A stretch of 64,000 nt of DNA from an uncultured Planococcus sp. (GTDB lineage Bacteria > Bacillota > Bacilli > Bacillales_A > Planococcaceae), in the NCBI GenBank assembly GCA_947502505.1, contig CANNAE010000002.1, positions 124,001-188,000 of the forward strand, given 5' to 3'. Positions 59,842-64,000 of this stretch are shown here, piece after piece. How positions within the stretch are numbered: position 1 is the first letter of the stretch; every line of letters starts with the position of its first letter. Below the pieces are notes generated by a model. It was not told where the DNA came from. It made no database searches and worked only from the letters and a program-made list of their open reading frames with translations. A program made the position numbers and the translations under genes.

Positions 59842-60510
59842 TCATTTTACAAAATATTTCCGTTCCGGCCTGCCGACAATTCCATAGCCAAGCTCGGCGT
59901 AGCAATCATCTGTCGATACTAGATACTCCAAATAGCGCCTGGCGGTCGTGCGAGAAGCCCCCATCTCTTCGCCCATCTTCTCTGCGGTTACGCCATCTTC
60001 ATACTGCCCCAACAATTTCTGCACTTTTTGCATCGTCAACGGGTCGATTCCTTTGACTGTTGGCGCTTCTTTTTTGATCGTCTTAACCCCGAATAGTTCA
60101 TCCAAATACTCCTGGTCGATGTTTTCTTGGCTAGACAGTTTTTCTCTGTCTTTCCGGTATTTCTCGATTGTGGCAGTAAATTGGCCAAGCTCGGCAGGCT
60201 TTAAAATGATGCCTTTTACGCCCTTGCGCAACGCCATCTCGATATACTCCCGTTCGTTTGCTGCCGATACGAGGATAATGTCGGTCTCTGGGCTTTCTTT
60301 CCTTAACTCATCGATCAACTCGATGCCGAGACCATCCGGCATGTAATTATCCAATAACACTAAATCTGGGCGCTCTTGTTTAACCGCCGCTAGTGTCTCT
60401 GCACAGTCTTTTGCTTTCGCTGCCAGTTCCACTTGTTTAATCTTCGCTAAAAACTTCTCGTGCACTTGTGCGACACGAAAATCATCTTCTGCAATCACCA
60501 CCCGCAACAT
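59842..60510 (-). CDS. CitB/DctR-type response regulator
   Basis: 222-residue regulator: receiver domain with EDDFRVA acidic site and phospho-Asp in LVLLDNYMPDG (about 54), then a long linker and a C-terminal helix-turn-helix (GVTAEKMGEEMGASRTTARR, about 172-191), the layout of CitB/CitT/DctR. Its ATG overlaps the kinase stop as TAATG. It most likely activates the tct operon in response to external carboxylates, judged from position. Confidence 0.92.
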   Translation of the reverse strand: MLRVVIAEDDFRVAQVHEKFLAKIKQVELAAKAKDCAETLAAVKQERPDLVLLDNYMPDGLGIELIDELRKESPETDIILVSAANEREYIEMALRKGVKGIILKPAELGQFTATIEKYRKDREKLSSQENIDQEYLDELFGVKTIKKEAPTVKGIDPLTMQKVQKLLGQYEDGVTAEKMGEEMGASRTTARRYLEYLVSTDDCYAELGYGIVGRPERKYFVK

Positions 60511-62102
60511 TATGCCACCTCCATCGTTTTTTTCGGGATAAAGACGCTAAATACCGTCCCGCGTTGCGGCGTTGAGTCCACTTCAATCCAGCCATTTAAA
60601 TCCTCAACCGCTTGTTTGACGATCGCTAAACCGTAGCCTCTATCCGCTTTCTCCAATTTTGTAGAGAATCCTTGCGTAAAAAATTGGTCAAGGTTGCCGG
60701 TTTCGATTCCGCGCCCACTGTCTTGAACTTCAATGACCAAATCGTTTCCGATATCGGTAATAAAGAAAGACACTTCTTTCCTCTCGCTCGACTCGACTTC
60801 TTCAATAGCATTATCAATCAAATTCCCGACGATATGAATGACTTTGGAAATATCGACATGGGCGGGCAATTTGGCGAGTGAACTGTTTTCATCCACTGAT
60901 AGTTCAACTTTCGCTTCGGAAGCTTTTCCCATTTTGCCGAGCAGAATCGCCTGGACTTTTTTATCTTCGATATGATTCAGCGTATGCTTCGTCTGCTTTT
61001 CATGATGAGAGGTCTCTTGTTGAATCAGACGGACCGCTTCCTCAGTTTCTTCTAATTGCAACAGCCCTGATATGGCGTATAGTTTATTAGCATATTCATG
61101 CGTTTGCGCCCTCAGGCTTTCCGAGTATTGGCGGATTTCGGATAAGGTTTCCAGCACTTCCTGCACTTCCGTTTTTTCGCGGAATGTCGAAACCGCTCCG
61201 ACCATTTCTCCATCTGCCCAAATCGGCTTTTGGTTGACGATAAAAACGGTCCCGCCAATCAAGATTTCTTTATTCTTCCATGAATTCCCTGTCCTCAAAG
61301 TTTCGCCCATCCTAAGTTCCGGCAATATCTCATCGGACGGAGTGTGGAGAAAACTTTGGTCCATAGCAAGCATCTTTTCTGCGGAACTGTTCAATTCCGT
61401 TATGCGCCCATCCTTATCTATGGCGATAACCCCTTCAATAATCGACGATAGCAAAGCTTCCCGGTCCTGGTACAAGCGAGCAATTTCCCGGGGTTCAAGC
61501 CCCAGCGTGTCTTTTCTGATATTCCGAGCGAGCAAGATACTGCCCAACACGCCAATGACTAGCGTCAATAGAGCCAGTGCCATCACATCCATAATATTGC
61601 CGAAAATAATCGCTTCGATGTCTTCTATCATATACCCCACCGAGACCACACCAATGATGCGCCCGTCACCGTCATAGATCGGTGCTTTACCGCGCAGGCT
61701 TCTGCCGAGCGACCCAAATGCTTCGGACACATAAACCTTGCCTTCTTGAAGTGCTCGCTCGTTATCGCCGCCAACCATTTGTTTGCCGATTTTTTCCGGA
61801 TCCGGATGTGAATAACGGATACTCTCCCTATTGCCGATGACGATGAACTCAGCGCCGACTTGCTTACGCAAATACTCAGCGATCGGCTGGATTTGCAACG
61901 CCGGTTCCTCATCGTCCATCGCTTCGACTATCGTCGGCATGGCAGAAATTCCAATCGCCGTTTCCTGCGCTCGCTGGCCAATGTTCTCTTTGATTTCCGC
62001 AATTTCCTGATAGCTCAAAATCCCGCCGAACACCACTGTCGTCAACAGCACGAGCGAAGTCGTCAGCAGGATGATTTTGGTTTGCAGCGATAATTTTTTC
62101 AT
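60510..62102 (-). CDS. CitA/DcuS-type sensor histidine kinase
   Basis: 530-residue kinase: membrane helix (about 10-30), extracytoplasmic PDC-type sensor with RYSHPDPEKIGKQMVGGD (about 105-122), second helix (about 168-192), cytoplasmic PAS domain (about 205-320), then the CitA-type H box THEYANKLYAISGLLQLE (phospho-His about 337) and HATPase (DSGRGIE, GYGLAIVK). It senses citrate or C4-dicarboxylates in related systems. First gene of the kinase-regulator pair. AGGAGAAGG precedes the ATG. Confidence 0.93.
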   Translation of the reverse strand: MKKLSLQTKIILLTTSLVLLTTVVFGGILSYQEIAEIKENIGQRAQETAIGISAMPTIVEAMDDEEPALQIQPIAEYLRKQVGAEFIVIGNRESIRYSHPDPEKIGKQMVGGDNERALQEGKVYVSEAFGSLGRSLRGKAPIYDGDGRIIGVVSVGYMIEDIEAIIFGNIMDVMALALLTLVIGVLGSILLARNIRKDTLGLEPREIARLYQDREALLSSIIEGVIAIDKDGRITELNSSAEKMLAMDQSFLHTPSDEILPELRMGETLRTGNSWKNKEILIGGTVFIVNQKPIWADGEMVGAVSTFREKTEVQEVLETLSEIRQYSESLRAQTHEYANKLYAISGLLQLEETEEAVRLIQQETSHHEKQTKHTLNHIEDKKVQAILLGKMGKASEAKVELSVDENSSLAKLPAHVDISKVIHIVGNLIDNAIEEVESSERKEVSFFITDIGNDLVIEVQDSGRGIETGNLDQFFTQGFSTKLEKADRGYGLAIVKQAVEDLNGWIEVDSTPQRGTVFSVFIPKKTMEVA

Positions 62103-62211
62103 GGCATCCTTCTCCTGTGTAGACCGTTTTTCATTAAATGTAGTCTACCATATCCTAAAACGGCCAAAAGAATAAATTCTTAGAATTCTCTAAAAACATT
62201 TTTTACCAATA

Positions 62212-62246
62212 AAAAGCCCTGGTCTCCAAACGGAAAATCAGGGCTT
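62212..62246 (-). terminator. terminator after the OsmC gene
   Basis: AAGCCCTG pairs with CAGGGCTT over a partly paired loop, T5 on the minus strand. Confidence 0.82.
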
Positions 62247-62250
62247 CGCT

Positions 62251-62697
62251 TTATGCTGTTGTGATATCGGCTTCCAGTTCAACTGCGACGTTGCCTTGGA
62301 TAGCGCGTGTGATCATGCAGGATGATTCGGCTTTTTCCGCGAGCTTGTGCGCAAGCTTGAGTTCTTTTTCGCTGGCCTCAGCCGATAAGACGACTTTCGG
62401 GCGGTGGATAATTTTTTTATAGGTGATAACGCCATTCTCGACTTCCACGATGCCTTCCGACTCCATCGTCAGCGACTCTTTTGCCAGCTTGCTGCGCTCC
62501 ATCATCGCGGCGAGCGTGATGATATAACAGGTTGCTGCCGCACCGAGCAGCATCTCGTCCGGGTTCGTGCCGGCTCCTGGGCCGTCCATTTCGGGGGGAA
62601 TCGAGATTTGCGTCTTCAAGTTCCCTGTTTCGATCGTCCCGACGTCATTGCGGTTGCCGGGCCAGTCTGCTGTTAGATGAAAACTATGCATGGCCAT
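62251..62697 (-). CDS. OsmC-family protein
   Basis: 148-residue OsmC/Ohr-superfamily protein with the two redox Cys in AATCYIITLAAMMERS (about 58) and AESSCMITRAIQG (about 124). Members reduce organic hydroperoxides. ATG at 62697 has GAGGAGGAAG upstream; the longer frame overlaps the kinase gene. It follows the PfkB gene by 17 bases, probably one transcript. Confidence 0.9.
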   Translation of the reverse strand: MAMHSFHLTADWPGNRNDVGTIETGNLKTQISIPPEMDGPGAGTNPDEMLLGAAATCYIITLAAMMERSKLAKESLTMESEGIVEVENGVITYKKIIHRPKVVLSAEASEKELKLAHKLAEKAESSCMITRAIQGNVAVELEADITTA

Positions 62698-62714
62698 TGC
62701 TGCTTCCTCCTCTT

Positions 62715-63653
62715 CTATTCCCAATCTTCCATATCTTCGCTTCGGGGCATCGCTGTGATGGCGCCTGCCCGTGTTGCACAAAGCGCTCCCAGCTTATTGC
62801 CGAAGCCGGCACAAGCCACCAGTTGTTGCTGGTTTTTTGGCATGCCATTTAAATGGACATGGCGGATGATGCCTGCCATAAACGCATCCCCAGCACCCGT
62901 CGTATCGACAGGCTGGACCGGTACGACCGGCACATGGATGGTCTCTTCCTGAAACACCGCATGCGTGCCATGTTCCCCGTCCGTGACGAAAACTACCGGC
63001 AGGCGGTATTTTTTCAAATTTTCGATGCCCGCTTCCAATGAATCAGCTTCCATCAGGAACAATAGCTCTTCTACTGTCAGTTTTAAAATATCTGCTTGCG
63101 GCAAGAAGCGCAGGACGGTCTGGCGGCATAGCTCTTCGCTATCCCAGCGCAAAGGCCGGATGTTGACGTCATAAGAACAGATCACATCGTGGGACTTAGC
63201 CAACTCCAGTGCCTGTGCCGTCGTTTCACGCGCTTCCGGATGAAACAGCGTGCCTGAGCAAAAATGGAACAGGCTCGCTGATTCAAAGGCTTCCCCAGCG
63301 AGTTCGTCTGCTGTTACTTGCAAATCGGGCGTCTCATTGTCATAAGAAGCGAAGACGCGATCGTTCGCTTCCGTCAAATGAATATACACTCCGCTGATGC
63401 GTTTTTCCGGGCGTTTGATTGAATGCGTCAAATCAACACCTTCCGCCTGGAGCGCCTGGCAGAAAAACGATGAAATTTCATCATCCCCAGTGATGGTGAT
63501 AAATGCCGAGGGGACTCCAAGCCGGCTGACGCCAGCAGAGACGTTGACGGTAGCGCCTCCGAGATATAGATCGAACAAATCGTTGTTTTTGGTAGTTGCA
63601 ATATAATCGACAAACGCGTCGCCGTAAGTCAGGACGTGCCTGTTAGCTTCCAT
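62715..63653 (-). CDS. PfkB-family carbohydrate kinase, fructokinase-like
   Basis: 312-residue sugar kinase: GGATVNVSAGVSRLGVPS (about residues 32-49), SYDVNIRP (about 159) and the catalytic signature DTTGAGDAFMAGI (about 250-262). The substrate may be fructose, but no transporter or hydrolase is adjacent to support this. AAGGGGAG precedes the ATG. A second GxGD-class kinase, rbsK, is 54 kb away. Confidence 0.9.
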   Translation of the reverse strand: MEANRHVLTYGDAFVDYIATTKNNDLFDLYLGGATVNVSAGVSRLGVPSAFITITGDDEISSFFCQALQAEGVDLTHSIKRPEKRISGVYIHLTEANDRVFASYDNETPDLQVTADELAGEAFESASLFHFCSGTLFHPEARETTAQALELAKSHDVICSYDVNIRPLRWDSEELCRQTVLRFLPQADILKLTVEELLFLMEADSLEAGIENLKKYRLPVVFVTDGEHGTHAVFQEETIHVPVVPVQPVDTTGAGDAFMAGIIRHVHLNGMPKNQQQLVACAGFGNKLGALCATRAGAITAMPRSEDMEDWE

Positions 63654-63794
63654 AATTCTCTCCCCTTCTCCAAAGAACCTTCACCCGCTGCTTTTCTCTC
63701 AGCAACTTGTTAAATTCACTTTCCCTATTATTTCAACAGAAAACGGGCAGGGCAAGAGAAAAGCTTTAAACGCGCGGTATCATCGGTTTTTGGC

Positions 63795-63824
63795 ATAAAA
63801 AAACCGGAGAAAAATTTTCTCCGG
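63795..63824 (-). terminator. terminator after the metQ-like gene
   Basis: CCGGAGAAAA pairs with TTTTCTCCGG with almost no loop, followed by T7 on the minus strand. Confidence 0.85.
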
Positions 63825-63837
63825 CGGGCTTTTCTTA

Positions 63838-64000
63838 TTATTCAGCCATCCACTCCGGTTTGCCGAAGCCGACAAACTCTTCATCAATGACCGCTTCGAA
63901 TTCTTCCGACTCGACGATTTCGACCAGATCCGCTGCCAATTCACTGTCTTCATTGTCTGCTGAAACCGCTACGACATTGCGGTACTGGTCAGGCATGTCT
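63838..64000 (-). CDS. metQ: methionine ABC transporter substrate-binding protein (MetQ/NlpA type), 3' end only
   Basis: The last 53 codons of a gene that continues beyond the window. The visible part reads YRNVVAVSADNEDSELAADL and then helix-forming acidic sequence ending KPEWMAE, which resembles the C-terminus of MetQ/NlpA lipoproteins (NVIAVR...D..L..LV). The identification rests on a short segment and is moderate. A terminator follows directly. Confidence 0.6.
   Translation of the reverse strand, partial: DMPDQYRNVVAVSADNEDSELAADLVEIVESEEFEAVIDEEFVGFGKPEWMAE

Noticed and set aside
1..64000. tRNA, rRNA, integrase, transposase or phage genes
   Set aside because: None recognised on either strand.

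Overview
The window looks like chromosomal DNA of an aerobic, moderate-GC member of the Bacillales, most likely Planococcaceae (Planococcus/Planomicrobium type). The evidence is Gram-positive AAGGAGG-type ribosome binding sites, many TTG/GTG starts, a T-box leader, sigma-B-like promoters, and a gene set typical of soil/marine Bacillales: bacterial NOS, YtvA, CsbB/YfhO, YeeI-type YebC, YxlEFG and RbsRKDACB. The genus is an inference from gene content. No rRNA, tRNA, CRISPR array, prophage or complete insertion sequence is visible.

Layout. 0-4.4 kb: BrkB-type membrane protein, M19 dipeptidase + C26 amidase pair, DacB-type PBP. 4.6-10.3 kb: complete ribose operon rbsRKDACB behind a sigma-A promoter with a perfect LacI-type operator. 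10.4-12.3 kb: CstB-like persulfide dioxygenase plus a small rhodanese without its cysteine. 12.4-18.0 kb: acyl-CoA metabolism (thiolase, nitronate monooxygenase, enoyl-CoA hydratase broken by a stop, acyl-CoA dehydrogenase, APH-type kinase). 18.2-24.5 kb: YebC, NO synthase, HAD hydrolase, and a serA/aminotransferase serine operon under a T-box leader. 24.7-28.7 kb: three-gene cell-envelope glycosylation module (CsbB/GtrA/YfhO). 28.8-32.5 kb: Cu/Zn SOD lipoprotein, then a stress block with two sigma-B-like promoters flanking a LOV-STAS blue-light receptor. 32.5-47.5 kb: HtrA protease, two-component system, GTPase, CHY zinc-finger protein, RDD and GNAT proteins, phosphoesterase, YxlEFG, MsrA, Pcm, DUF2243, DUF2294, TopB.

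48.4-54.7 kb is the most distinctive region, a dense sulfur-handling locus: TauE exporter, TusA, two rhodanese-MBL fusions, a TusA-rhodanese fusion, two small rhodaneses, a DsrE-like protein, DUF302, and a CstR-type persulfide sensor whose cysteines are kept but whose copper-ligand histidine is Asn. Palindromes of the form ATACCC-N4-GGGTAT lie in the cstR and dsrE-operon promoters and again, 40 kb away, in the cstB promoter, so both loci are probably one regulon. Sulfide:quinone oxidoreductase is absent from the window.

54.8-62.1 kb: tripartite tricarboxylate transporter TctCBA, a following DASS-type permease interrupted by a TGA, and a CitAB-like two-component system. 62.2-64.0 kb: OsmC protein, PfkB kinase and the 3' end of a metQ-like gene.

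Non-coding structure stands out: a 240-bp unit repeated three times in exact register (47.6-48.3 kb); a 235-bp element between two identical 30-bp copies of a terminator (44.5-44.8 kb), with two truncated relatives that also begin at terminator T-tracts (30.46 and 59.78 kb); and a related GC-rich core at 20.3 kb. Two otherwise intact genes carry one in-frame stop each.
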